From Bog-756 sp963833585 (GTDB taxonomy: Bacteria > Actinomycetota > Acidimicrobiia > Acidimicrobiales > RAAP-2): a stretch of 64,000 bases of DNA. Location of the stretch: NCBI GenBank assembly GCA_963833585.1, contig CAWHYF010000001.1, positions 62,001 through 126,000 of the forward strand. Reading direction: 5' to 3'. Under the pieces are notes generated by a model. It was not told where the DNA came from and did not search any database. It saw only the letters and a program-made list of their open reading frames with translations. Positions 49,543 to 58,415 of this stretch are shown one piece after another. The translations under genes and the position numbers were made by a program. The first letter of the stretch is position 1, and each line of letters opens with the position of its first letter.

Positions 49543-51897
49543 CTAGGCGGCGGAGCCGAAGAACGGCATGCCTTCGTTGGGCGGGCTGAAGGTGAAGACT
49601 CCACCGTCGGATGCCGTCAGCCAGTACCCGTCGTAGGAGTTGTTGTTGAGCCCGGCGATGACCGGGGCGTTTAGCTTCAGGTTGCCGGTCGACCCGTAGA
49701 AGGGGGCGTTGAAGTCGAAGACTCCTCCGTCCGAGGCCACTAACCGATAGCCACTCCCGTCCGACAGGGGGGCGATACCCATGACCGGCTTATTGAGAGT
49801 CATACTTCCGGTCGATCCCATGAAGGGGGCGTTGAAGGAGAAGACACCTCCGTCCGAGGCCACCAGCCAGTACCCCCCGGTCGACCGGTCGAGACCCATG
49901 CCCACCACCGGCTGGTTGAGGTGAATGTTGCCAGTGGAGCCGGCGAACGTCGCGTCTCCGTAGGTGAAGATGCCTCCGTCCGCGGCGACCAGGTAGTACC
50001 CGGTCCCGTTCAGCGTGGGCGTGACACCCACCACCGGCTGATTGAGCGGGGACCCACCAGCCGATCCGTAGAAGGGTGCGTTGAAGGAGAAGACCCCGCC
50101 GTCCTTGGCCACGAGCCAGTAGCCGCCGGTAGTCCGGTCGACGGCCATCCCGACGATGGGCTGGTTGAGATGCTTGCCGGTCATGGCCCCGTAGCAGGCG
50201 GCCGCGCCGAAGGCGGCGACATCACCGGCGGAGTCGACCTCGTAGTAGCCGGTGCCGTCATCGAGGGCGGCCGATCCGACTACGGCGCCGGCGGGCAGAT
50301 GAGTCATGCAGTCCGTTTGCACCGGACCAGGCGTTGGGGAGCTGGCCCCCGGCAGCGTCTGGAACCAGAGGTAGGCGTTGGTCGGCACCTCGGGAGCACC
50401 GGTCACGCCTACTCCGCTTCCGGGGGTCGTCTCCAGGGCCCGAACCGTTGCGTAGTTCTTGGACTTCTCGATGGAGGCTAGGCCGGCCGGTGAGGTCACC
50501 GGGATGACAATCACGTTCCACCATTCCGGCTGGTCGCCGTTACGGGTGGTCAGCAGATGGTCGTGGGAGGGCAGCGGCACGTTGACGAGCGAGGAGGCCG
50601 GGGCTCCGAGAGTGGAGGCCAACGGCGACAGGTCGATGGTGGCCGGGTGGTCGATGCAGGTCACGACGCTGGGACACTGCGCGAAGTCCACCGGTGGAGT
50701 GGCATAGAGAGGAACCGGTATGTAGAGCGGGTCGATGGTGCCGTTGGCTGGTACCGGGTAGGAGTTGGCCGGAGTGGGTATCGTCGTGTCCCCTACGTTG
50801 GGCGGTACTGAGGTCGGGTCGGCCCCGGCCTCACACCCGGTCGAGGAGTGGACGGCGATCGAGGTCGTGCCGCAGAAGTACTGTTCGGAGTACAGAGCCT
50901 CCACGTCCTGTCCCTGGATCCAGTCCTTGCTGATGCCGACGTTCTGACAGTTTGGCGCGGTGGCACCGCAGTCGTTCATGAGGTTATTGAAGGTGGTTCC
51001 GAGCTCGACCTGGCTGGCCGGAGGTGCGGCGGGTGCCGCCGGCAAGGCGGGGCCCGGCGGGGCGGTGGCGGTCAGGTTGGCAGCCATCGATGCGGACAGG
51101 GTCCCGGGGAGCACCTGGAAGAACAGGAAGGCGTTGGTCGGAACCGCAGTGGCCGCAGTGGCCGGATTTCCGTCCGCCTCGGCGGTGGTGATGGCGGCGA
51201 GGCTGGTCAGCTTGTTGAACGTGGCCAGGCTCTTGGTGGCCACGACCTGGACGTTCCACCACTCCGGCAGGCCGCCGTTTCGGGTTGCCACTACATGGTC
51301 ATGGGCCGGGATGGCCACCGCGTCGAGGGTCGAGGGATTGCCCACGCCCAGGTAGCCGGCAAGGGCCGACAGGTCGATGGTCGATGGATGGTCGATGCAG
51401 GTGGCGGAACCGATGCATTGGGTCGGCGGTGGGGTGAAGCCCACCGGTACCGGGATGTAGAGCGTGTCGCCGTGCTTGGTGTTTCCGAGGATGGTGCCGT
51501 TGGCTGATTGGCCGGTCGGGTTCGTTGACGAAGGTCCGGCCCCTGCTTCGCATCCAGTGGCGGCGTCGTGCGACGTTACCGCCGGGTCGCAGTAGTAGTC
51601 CTCGCTGTAAAGGAGGTCGACGTTGGTCCCGTTGTAGTAGCCGTTGGACTCGCCAACCTGGCCGCAGGTGGGCGAGTCGTTACCGCAGTTGTACTGCAAC
51701 GGATCGATGGTGGTTCCGTTGTCGCCGTTGGGGGCGGGATCCTGTGCGACATGGGATGCCGCAGGGGTCGAGGCGCTGGCCCCTCCTGTCTGGAGCGAGA
51801 GGCCGAAAAGCACAGCGACCAGGGAGGCCATCAGCACAACGGCATTCCGAGCATGTCGTCTCGGTGGATGGGTGGTGGATGCGGTCAAGTGAGTCAC
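49543..51897 (-). CDS. Secreted two-domain protein with six GGYWLVASDGGIF repeats
   Basis: A 784-residue exported protein. The signal is NAVVLMASLVAVLFGLSLQT followed by GGASAS. Residues about 60-290 and 300-530 are two copies of one unknown domain, each with four or more Cys, LYSEDYYC/LYSEQYFC, CEAGA, TCIDHP and NGGLPEWWNVQV/NGDQPEWWNVIV. The C-terminal 240 residues are six repeats like those at 25179 (GGYWLVASDGGVFSFNAPF). The repeats probably form a propeller or surface-binding module. The start is GTG 51897 or, with better spacing from AAAGGTGA, TTG 51888. Confidence 0.78.
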   Translation of the reverse strand: MTHLTASTTHPPRRHARNAVVLMASLVAVLFGLSLQTGGASASTPAASHVAQDPAPNGDNGTTIDPLQYNCGNDSPTCGQVGESNGYYNGTNVDLLYSEDYYCDPAVTSHDAATGCEAGAGPSSTNPTGQSANGTILGNTKHGDTLYIPVPVGFTPPPTQCIGSATCIDHPSTIDLSALAGYLGVGNPSTLDAVAIPAHDHVVATRNGGLPEWWNVQVVATKSLATFNKLTSLAAITTAEADGNPATAATAVPTNAFLFFQVLPGTLSASMAANLTATAPPGPALPAAPAAPPASQVELGTTFNNLMNDCGATAPNCQNVGISKDWIQGQDVEALYSEQYFCGTTSIAVHSSTGCEAGADPTSVPPNVGDTTIPTPANSYPVPANGTIDPLYIPVPLYATPPVDFAQCPSVVTCIDHPATIDLSPLASTLGAPASSLVNVPLPSHDHLLTTRNGDQPEWWNVIVIPVTSPAGLASIEKSKNYATVRALETTPGSGVGVTGAPEVPTNAYLWFQTLPGASSPTPGPVQTDCMTHLPAGAVVGSAALDDGTGYYEVDSAGDVAAFGAAACYGAMTGKHLNQPIVGMAVDRTTGGYWLVAKDGGVFSFNAPFYGSAGGSPLNQPVVGVTPTLNGTGYYLVAADGGIFTYGDATFAGSTGNIHLNQPVVGMGLDRSTGGYWLVASDGGVFSFNAPFMGSTGSMTLNKPVMGIAPLSDGSGYRLVASDGGVFDFNAPFYGSTGNLKLNAPVIAGLNNNSYDGYWLTASDGGVFTFSPPNEGMPFFGSAA

Positions 51898-52337
51898 CTT
51901 TCACTGATGGAGCTCTGAGTACACCCGCTCCGGCACCGGACAATCGGAAACGCCAATCCTCCGCGTGGGCAGGAGTTGGTGAGGACGAGGTCTACGCGAG
52001 GTCTTCGGACCGACACCCGTTGGCGGATGGTCAAATTCTCGATTGGCCGCTGACCTGCGGATGGGGAGGCGCCCGGGTGGGCATCGGATAGCTCGCCTCT
52101 CGGCGGACCCTGGCCGAAAGACGGCCCAGCGGGCCAGGTTCAAACAGCCTCATCAGGCCACGGACGGATGGTGCCGTTTCCCATGGCCCTGTCAACGTGA
52201 GGCGCACACATCCTGATGGAAACGCCGATTTGTGGACCGTCACAGAGTCAGGACCCTCGGCTCCTCAGTCGCCAGTCGCCTTCACAGCCAAACCGTCGAA
52301 GCGTGCAATGGCCACCGGGCCGAGGCTGGACTCGGAC
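51898..52337. other. No gene recognised
   Basis: About 440 bases upstream of the secreted protein without a frame that has both a ribosome site and a plausible sequence. It probably holds its promoter and leader. Confidence 0.4.
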
Positions 52338-52628
52338 TTAGCTGGCGTCCAGGTGGGTTGGGCGGATCCGGCTGCGATAGACGATTCGGTGCACCGTGTC
52401 GCAGTTTGGACAGATGACCGCCAAAGGGATGACCTCATCGGAGTTGGTCGCTGGTTTTGCCATGGGCCGTAGGTCATCTGGAGATGGCGGCCTAAATGCG
52501 TGGCCGCAGTGATCGCACCAGTACATGGACGCGTGCCTCTGCTCACTACGACGGGCAATGGCACCCCAGTCCCCACGAGAGGAACCCCAACGACCGCGGG
52601 TGCCGTTAATGCCCAACAACTGATCCAT
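52338..52628 (-). CDS. Small zinc-ribbon protein
   Basis: A 96-residue protein with two CxxC knuckles 42 residues apart, YWCDHCGHAFRPPSP and AVICPNCDTVHRIVYR, so it probably binds one Zn. ATG 52628 has GGGAGAAGG 6 bases upstream. No family name known to me. It heads a region of very small proteins. Confidence 0.7.
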   Translation of the reverse strand: MDQLLGINGTRGRWGSSRGDWGAIARRSEQRHASMYWCDHCGHAFRPPSPDDLRPMAKPATNSDEVIPLAVICPNCDTVHRIVYRSRIRPTHLDAS

Positions 52629-52688
52629 CTCGCCTTCTCCCTTGATTGAGGTCCACCAAAGCCCTAACCACCGACAGAAACGCATCTG

Positions 52689-52856
52689 ATGTACCCCCAG
52701 CCGCCCATAGTCGAACCTCAGGTGCGGGACAGCCACGAAGAGCGACGGTACAAGGCAAACGCCCGTTCGGATCTGCAGTCGACGGCTGCAGAGTTTGGGT
52801 GGGGGATGGGAGCCCAGTATGAGTTCGTCGTCGGAGTGGCCGAGGAGCGCAACTGA
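52689..52856 (+). CDS. Possible small protein
   Basis: A 55-residue frame starting MYPQPPIVEPQVRDSHEERR and ending QYEFVVGVAEERN. No ribosome site is evident and no family is recognised. The codon pattern and absence of Cys or low complexity are compatible with a real gene, but support is weak. It is divergent from the zinc-ribbon gene. Confidence 0.3.
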   Translation: MYPQPPIVEPQVRDSHEERRYKANARSDLQSTAAEFGWGMGAQYEFVVGVAEERN

Positions 52857-53279
52857 AGGCTCAGCTCAGAAACGGCTGAGTCTCGGTGGCCGGCAGTGGG
52901 GGAGTGAAGTCCTCTCCTTGGCACATTCCATGGCGAGTCCATCGCGCTGTTCTGAACCATCGGGCGTCGATCGCGTGGACGCTGAGCTATTTCTCAATCG
53001 TTCGCCATTGAGCGGGGATTGACGAGGCCGGCGGGTAGGACGGGCCCGAGGCAAACGGCGGTGGACGCTAACCCCGGGCCCGGCCTCCACTACCTACCGG
53101 TGACGCCCGCCGCTACTCCGAGGCGGCGGAAAACGTGGACCAGGGATCGCTCTTCATCAAATCCGCTTCCCGAACCCGGCGTGGCTCAATGCGTACCCGA
53201 CCCGGACTCCTCCAATCCGGCCACCTCCGCCGAGAGCCACGGGCATGATCGAAGGCATCTGGGCGCTGGGCGACAGCGG
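52857..53279. other. No gene recognised
   Basis: About 420 bases with no credible gene on either strand. A SigB/SigF-like promoter for the next operon begins at its right edge. Confidence 0.4.
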
Positions 53280-53305
53280 GTTTGAGACCGAGGACACTGG
53301 GGTAG
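53280..53305 (+). promoter_or_regulatory. SigB/SigF-like promoter
   Basis: GTTT (53280-53283), 16 bases, GGGTAG (53300-53305), 36 bases before ATG 53342. It fits the GTTT-N14-17-GGGTA pattern of actinobacterial SigB/SigF-family promoters. Similar sites lie at 54937 and 55523. Confidence 0.55.
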
Positions 53306-53341
53306 CTCAGACTCGCCATACTCACCTAGCAAGGGGGAACA

Positions 53342-53497
53342 ATGATCATCCTCGGGGTAGCCCTGATGTTGATTGGTTTCATCGCCAAGATCGCGATTCT
53401 TTGGTCGATCGGGATCGTGGTCGCAGTGATCGGCCTGGTTCTTCTACTTCTCGGAGCTGCCGGTCGGGAAATCGGAGGTCGACGGCACTACTACTAG
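53342..53497 (+). CDS. DUF6131-like small membrane protein
   Basis: 51 residues: MIILGVALMLIGFIAKIAIL, a second hydrophobic helix, then GREIGGRRHYY at the C-terminus. The RRHYY tail and two-helix layout match a small actinobacterial family I recall as DUF6131. AAGGGGGAAC lies directly upstream of the ATG. It is too short for usual gene finding. Likely first gene of a stress-type operon. Confidence 0.75.
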   Translation: MIILGVALMLIGFIAKIAILWSIGIVVAVIGLVLLLLGAAGREIGGRRHYY

Positions 53498-53543
53498 GAA
53501 CTGCCGATCAGAGGTTTCGAACTCCGTTTTAGAGAGGGGACGA

Positions 53544-53702
53544 ATGCCACAGTTTCCCAACTGTCCATTTTGCGGAGCGGCGACCGTGAAGCTTGTTCTC
53601 GAGGCTGATCATTCTTTGGCCGAGTTGGACGCCTTTCTCTGCTGGACGTGCAGCAACAGGTGGTGCACGCCACGGTCCGCCTCATGTGTCCGGATGGGGT
53701 GA
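53544..53702 (+). CDS. Very small zinc-ribbon protein
   Basis: 52 residues: PNCPFCGAATVKLVLEADHS near the start and FLCWTCSNRWCTPR later, two CxxC pairs about 27 residues apart. GAGAGGGG precedes the ATG by 5 bases. It lies 46 bases after the DUF6131-like gene and is probably in the same operon. Function unknown; it may bind Zn or redox-active metal. Confidence 0.65.
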   Translation: MPQFPNCPFCGAATVKLVLEADHSLAELDAFLCWTCSNRWCTPRSASCVRMG

Positions 53703-53809
53703 TTCGCTTTATCCCAAGGATTGGTGGCATTGCTGTATGGGTCGGTTTAGAAAGGCCGGGTGTGGGGCATACAGAAACTGCAACATTCCCTAGTTAGAAG
53801 GGCAGGACA

Positions 53810-54061
53810 ATGGCTGGTGGATTAGTAGCAAGCATTATCGCTTTCGCCGTCGGGGCAGTTCTCGACTTTGCCGTGACGGTAAGCCCAGATCAGCACGGAT
53901 TCAACGTTCACACCGTCGGAGTCATTCTGATGATTGTCGGAGCCGTGGGAGCGGTGATTTCGCTGGTTGCCTGGTTCGCCGGCAGCGGACCCCGACGTCA
54001 CCGGACCACGGTGGACGATGGGCGGGGCAACGTAGTCCGCAGGGACGACGTGACCATCTAA
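53810..54061 (+). CDS. DUF6458-like small membrane protein
   Basis: 83 residues with two membrane helices (LVASIIAFAVGAVLDFAVTV and VGVILMIVGAVGAVISLVAW) and a basic tail. The layout, with FNVHTVGVILMIVG between them, resembles the DUF6458 family of two-helix actinobacterial proteins. GAAGGG is 7 bases before ATG 53810. Confidence 0.72.
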   Translation: MAGGLVASIIAFAVGAVLDFAVTVSPDQHGFNVHTVGVILMIVGAVGAVISLVAWFAGSGPRRHRTTVDDGRGNVVRRDDVTI

Positions 54062-54380
54062 CAACTCGCAGGTCTGTCGGGCTCGTCACAGGGATTTCCG
54101 CCGGTCTCCTGTGGCGAGCCCGGCATATTTTTGAATACGGCGGTGTGGACGCGTGATCGCTGTTGCGACGTTGTATTCGTCCGAGAGGGGGTGCCCGGGC
54201 AACCACGTCAAATCCCTCTCGATCCACATACTCGTCTGGCCACGCGGACCTGCCCTACTTCGGTCACTCGTCGAGAGAGATTCTCCGCCACCGATCCGTT
54301 TCCTTGTGGGCAATCATCAAGGCAATCTGTCGGTCTCCCGTCGGCACGCGAGGTACTTCGCCTAGCGAGACCTCCTGCTG
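54062..54380. other. No gene recognised
   Basis: About 320 bases between convergent genes; no frame with a ribosome site or recognisable sequence. Confidence 0.4.
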
Positions 54381-54887
54381 CTACCCCCCGGTCGGAAACG
54401 GAGGATCGTCCCAGGGCCCCGAGTTCGTTTTGACCTGTCTGCCCGAACCCATCGGGACTCGGTCGGGCTCGTCATTCTGGCATCGACAGTCCCGGTCGTA
54501 GGCCCACCCGTCGATTCCCAGAAGGAACCAGACCTCCTTCCCCTCAGGTCGAAGATTCGTTCCCCAGCTATCAGCCATCTCATCCACGAAGACCAAGCCC
54601 CGTCCACCTTCCGAGGTGGCGTCGAGAGAGTCCGAAATGTGGGGCAGGTGCTCCCAGTCACCGTCTGTCACGCCAATCTCAAGAAATCCACCTGTTACGG
54701 CGACCCTGATCCTTGGACTGCTGGCGGTGTGACGAATGGCATTCGTGACGACTTCGCTGGTCAGGAGTGCTGCCACCTCCGAGAGATGAGAGAGCTCCCA
54801 GCGGCCAAGAAGATCGCTTACCCAGTGCCGTGCCACGGAGGGCGCCCAGTTCTCCGCGTCTAACACCGTCCTCTGCAGTCGACACAT
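54381..54887 (-). CDS. RsbW-like anti-sigma/serine kinase ATPase domain protein
   Basis: A 168-residue HATPase_c_2 protein. The N-box is LLTSEVVTNAIRHT, G1 is IGVTDGDWEHL (weakened) and G2 is EGGRGLVFVDEMADSWG. These GHKL ATPases phosphorylate anti-anti-sigma factors or bind SigB/SigF-family sigma factors. ATG 54887 lies 11 bases after AGGAGG; an upstream GTG at 54896 is possible. A GTTT/GGGTAG promoter lies upstream, so it may belong to the regulon it helps control. Confidence 0.8.
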   Translation of the reverse strand: MCRLQRTVLDAENWAPSVARHWVSDLLGRWELSHLSEVAALLTSEVVTNAIRHTASSPRIRVAVTGGFLEIGVTDGDWEHLPHISDSLDATSEGGRGLVFVDEMADSWGTNLRPEGKEVWFLLGIDGWAYDRDCRCQNDEPDRVPMGSGRQVKTNSGPWDDPPFPTGG

Positions 54888-54936
54888 GTGGCCCACTACC
54901 TCCTATTCTCAGTGTCGGAGAAAGGCCACTTCGCCC

Positions 54937-54961
54937 CTACCCGGGGGACCTCAGGTCAAAC
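54937..54961 (-). promoter_or_regulatory. SigB/SigF-like promoter
   Basis: On the minus strand GTTT (54961-54958), 15 bases, GGGTAG (54942-54937), about 49 bases before the RsbW-like ATG. Confidence 0.55.
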
Positions 54962-55059
54962 TGACGCTTTGTCGGATCCCATCCAAAGGATGTTGTCCTA
55001 GGAAGGGGGCGAGCGCTCGTCGGGGGCAGCGTCGGTCGTTCGGCGACATCGCCAGAACA

Positions 55060-55482
55060 TCAGGCACTTCGGCGATCCGCTGTGCGCACCGATTCTGCAT
55101 TCGTTCTGTGGTCCTCTTCGGTCGGTTCTGGCGCCGAATGGGTCTCAGGACGGCCCTGCTTGCGAGTCAACTGCGCGTGAAGGCGCTCGTTCTCCTCGGC
55201 CAAAGCGTCCCGCTCCACACGGGCCCCCTTGGCTTCGTTGCGCTCATGACGGTGGTGAAGGGCGCGCGTTGCTTTGCGACGAGTCCCGGACAGGATGAGC
55301 GCAATCCCAAGTAGAACAGCTGCTCCAACAGCGGTACCTACGACGAAAAGAGCCGCGTCGCTTGTCAGACCCAGACTGTGTCCGAACACAACAGGATCGG
55401 TCAATTGGTGATGATTGCTGAAAATTAGTTCTATCCCGAATATCGCTGCCGCGATCACTATCAATAAGCCGACTATGACCAT
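55060..55482 (-). CDS. LapA-like two-helix membrane protein with coiled coil
   Basis: A 140-residue protein: helix 1 MVIVGLLIVIAAAIFGIELI, helix 2 DAALFVVGTAVGAAVLLGIA, then a charged coiled coil (AKGARVERDALAEENERLHA) and a polar tail. This is the usual layout of small actinobacterial LapA-domain or stress membrane proteins. ATG 55482 has AGGAGG 9 bases upstream. Confidence 0.72.
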   Translation of the reverse strand: MVIVGLLIVIAAAIFGIELIFSNHHQLTDPVVFGHSLGLTSDAALFVVGTAVGAAVLLGIALILSGTRRKATRALHHRHERNEAKGARVERDALAEENERLHAQLTRKQGRPETHSAPEPTEEDHRTNAESVRTADRRSA

Positions 55483-55522
55483 AATTGGGGGCCTCCTAAG
55501 TTCATCGTCACGTTGCTCGTCC

Positions 55523-55546
55523 TTACCCGGCCCGCAAGTGGCTAAC
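55523..55546 (-). promoter_or_regulatory. SigB/SigF-like promoter
   Basis: On the minus strand GTTA (55546-55543), 14 bases, GGGTAA (55528-55523), 40 bases before the LapA-like ATG. Confidence 0.5.
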
Positions 55547-55943
55547 CCTGCCACTTCTGCGTCTAACTAGGGCACGGCTAGCGGGCTCAGGGGCAGGCGG
55601 TCCGGTTGCGTCTTTCCTCGACGAGAGCGGTCTTGTTCGCCCGTGGTCTGGCCGGACCTCCATGGGTCCGAAGTGATTCTTCAGACCACTTGTGGTCGAA
55701 AGCAGCTCGTCAGAAGCTTGACGGGATCCACCTCACCGATGAGGCCGCCCGCCTCTACGGCCGGCAATCGCCCACCTGTTGTCCGCGCACGCCGGTCTCC
55801 TGGCGAACCCCAAACCATGCCAAACGAAGACGAGCGACCAGGGATGAGTCCGCACCTCTTAGAGGTTTGAGGATGCAGCAGGATCCATCGTTACCGAGTG
55901 CGCCGTCGACTCGAAAACCAAGCCTCCGGCGCTCATTTGCACC
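55547..55943. other. No gene recognised
   Basis: About 400 bases without a supported gene. Frames present have no family signature. Confidence 0.35.
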
Positions 55944-56276
55944 GTGGGAGTTGACTCCTTCGGATATCAGCTTCGGTGCGTCGAGGATCTCTACAAAATG
56001 CTCGTTGGCAGGGGCGGCGATTGGGTCGATCTTGGCGTCAAGGACGAGAAGGGTTTGCCTGGAGAAGGCACGGTTGAGGCTTGGGCGCGTTCACCGGACA
56101 ATCCGGTGGGCGGCTGGTATGGACTCAAACCAGGCTGGAGGGGCCGGTTTGCGATGTACGTCCCGCCCTTGTTGGAGCGCTTTGGACTCGCTGAGCTCGA
56201 GCACCGATCGACCAACAATCGTATGCGAGCAATCCCCGATCGACGTCCGCCGCCACCTCGCCGGACCCTGCAGTAG
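55944..56276 (+). CDS. Possible hypothetical protein
   Basis: A 110-residue frame opening GVDSFGYQLRCVEDLYKMLV, with WARSPDNPVGGWYGLKPGWR and YVPPLLERFGLAELEHR. The amino-acid mix is protein-like over the first 90 residues, but the GTG start has no clear ribosome site and the C-terminus becomes Arg/Pro-rich. It may be a small gene or a remnant. Confidence 0.35.
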   Translation: MGVDSFGYQLRCVEDLYKMLVGRGGDWVDLGVKDEKGLPGEGTVEAWARSPDNPVGGWYGLKPGWRGRFAMYVPPLLERFGLAELEHRSTNNRMRAIPDRRPPPPRRTLQ

Positions 56277-56605
56277 CAGCCCCCTCAACTGAGCTCCAGA
56301 GGCGTCCAGGTCCGATGGGAGGCCCTGCCCGTTACGGGACGCCCCTCAACCCCGAGAGGATCGGTGAAGTACCCAGCACGACCGCTCTCTGGACCGGCGA
56401 GCAGAGTTGGGCACTGCCTTTAAGGTCGCTCCGAAGCGGCACTCCCTGAGTTCGGAGACTCAGCAGCGACGGGGGCGACGGACGATGGCGTGACCTCTCA
56501 GGGCGACGCGCTCCAGGCGAAGCTGCATGAGCCAGAGGTCCACGGCGCTGAAGCTGTACCCGATCCCAATGAGTACATGCATCCCTTCTGGGTAGAGAAG
56601 TGTTC

Positions 56606-57403
56606 ATGGCTCTTTCCCGGCGAATTGCTCGTCCTCTTCTCGCTTCGATCTTCATTGCCGGCGGGCTCGACGCGCTTCGCAATCCCGGCGGGAAGGCGGA
56701 GGCCGCCGAGGCTGTGGTCGGCCCCATAAGTGAGGAGGTCTCGTCCATCCCAAATGATCCCGTACGCCTGGTGCGACTGAACGGCGCTGCGCAGGTCGTT
56801 GCCGGAGGTCTTTTGGCCATCGGAAAATTTCGGCGTTTGGCGTCAGTCGTCTTGATCGGATCAATCATTCCGACCACCTATGCCGGTCATCGCTTCTGGG
56901 AAGAGACAGACGATGCAACCCGAGCCCAGCAGCGTATCCACTTCTTCAAGAATCTGGGATTGCTGGGTGGCCTGATCTTGGCGGCCATGGACACGGAGGG
57001 GGAGCCTTCGCTCAGCTGGAGGGCCAAGCGACGAGGCCACCAGGTTGAGGCGGCGCTGACCATGGGCCGTGCGGCAACCGGGTCAAACACGCGCCGCACC
57101 GCGTCGAAGGTGGCGGCGGGTAGCAAACGTCAAGCACGAGCGGCAGGAAGATTGGGAACCCTGGCCCAGGACCGTGCCGTCGACGCGCTGGAGTCGGATA
57201 TTCCGCGCCAAATCGGCAGTGCAGCAGCCAGTCTGGCTACGGCGGCCGGTGCAACGGGGGCCAACGTTGTCCGCCAACTGAAGCCCCCCATCGAGGCAGC
57301 AGTGGTCACCGGGATGGACGTGGCCAAGCCGCTGCTGACAGCCGGCGCCGATGCGGCTGGCGGAGTCATCTCAAACATCAATGAGTTCCTTCCTGCTGGA
57401 TAG
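56606..57403 (+). CDS. DoxX family protein with long basic C-terminal tail
   Basis: A 265-residue protein. The DoxX region has RIARPLLASIFIAGGLDALR, VRLNGAAQVVAGGLLAIGKF and RLASVVLIGSIIPTTYAGHR, HFFKNLGLLGGLILAAMD. After residue 135 comes a basic and Ala-rich tail of about 130 residues (RAKRRGHQVEAA, RRTASKVAAGSKRQARAAGR). DoxX proteins are redox-linked membrane proteins. The tail is unusual. ATG 56606 is used; GTG 56600 is also in frame. Confidence 0.8.
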   Translation: MALSRRIARPLLASIFIAGGLDALRNPGGKAEAAEAVVGPISEEVSSIPNDPVRLVRLNGAAQVVAGGLLAIGKFRRLASVVLIGSIIPTTYAGHRFWEETDDATRAQQRIHFFKNLGLLGGLILAAMDTEGEPSLSWRAKRRGHQVEAALTMGRAATGSNTRRTASKVAAGSKRQARAAGRLGTLAQDRAVDALESDIPRQIGSAAASLATAAGATGANVVRQLKPPIEAAVVTGMDVAKPLLTAGADAAGGVISNINEFLPAG

Positions 57404-57527
57404 CCGCTGGACTTCTAGCTCGCCTCCGGGTTTGGCAGGCCGACCTTCGGGTCCAAGGTCGTGCTCGTAAACGGCTACCAATCCGGCCCAATGCTGGATC
57501 ACCCAGCGACGCTCGCGCGAAGAAAAA

Positions 57528-57743
57528 TCACTTCTTCTTGGACTTTTGGCCTACGCTCGGAAATCGCCTTTTTACCGCTGCTTTGACCTTCTTTTGTTCG
57601 GCTGGAGTTCCATACTGCGCCACTCTGGCCAGGGCATTTCGGGCATGGGCCTTGTCGGGGATCGGGTATTTGCGCTTGCCCGGAAGGGCGAACTCCTTTT
57701 TGCTCAACTTCTTGCGCTTCTTCGTGCTCAGTTCTTTTGTCAT
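57528..57743 (-). CDS. DUF6582-like small basic protein
   Basis: 71 residues, Lys-rich at both ends, with core KYPIPDKAHARNALARVAQY then GTPAEQKKVKAAVKRRFP. This motif also forms the C-terminal domain of larger actinobacterial and phage proteins that I recall as DUF6582. ATG 57743 with AAGGG about 12 bases upstream. A GATT-N16-GGGTAG element at 57753-57778 (minus strand) may be its promoter, leaving almost no leader. Confidence 0.72.
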   Translation of the reverse strand: MTKELSTKKRKKLSKKEFALPGKRKYPIPDKAHARNALARVAQYGTPAEQKKVKAAVKRRFPSVGQKSKKK

Positions 57744-57778
57744 GGTCCACTACTACCCTTCAGTCCAGCCCGTGAATC

Positions 57779-58415
57779 AACCGGCTGGGGACCACCGCAG
57801 AAAGGGGAACGATCAGCAATGGTGGCTGGCCTCATGGTTATCAGCGCACACGTCATGCGCTTGAGGACCTCGAGCGGGAGAACCCCGTAGTTGGGAATAT
57901 TCGCTGGGCAAATCAATCCAGGTGACGGATCGTTTCTCGGCAACATCCCGCAGGGGCTGTCCCATCTCTCACTCATCAATGCCGCTCACGCGGTATCCAG
58001 AGGGAGACCTAGGTCGACTGACCGAGGCTCAGGGCGATACGACGTATCGGCTTGGTGCCCCGGTCAGTGTCGGACACACCTGAAAGGTCGTCCCGATCGT
58101 GAACGAGAGATAGGCCAAGTCCAGATACGCAGGCGAGTCGTCCTCGTCGAATTCGACGCCGCCAGCGTTGCATCGGTAGCACGTGCGTAGCGCCGCATGA
58201 AGACAGCGTGAAGAGTGAACCAGGACGCAATAGCCAGAACCCGGCAACGCCGAGCAGCACCCGCCAGCGCCGTTCGCACACCGACCGTTTCGACTCGCCG
58301 CAAATCACCATGGGACGCCGAGACGGTGACCATCACGCTGCCCGATATTGGGCGTCCCCCGCCTCGTTTGGCTCAAGCCCGTAGCCGAATCGCCCACCGG
58401 GACTCCTCGGCCCAG
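57779..58415. other. No gene recognised
   Basis: About 640 bases with only short overlapping frames on both strands, none with a ribosome site and family motif together. Confidence 0.4.
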
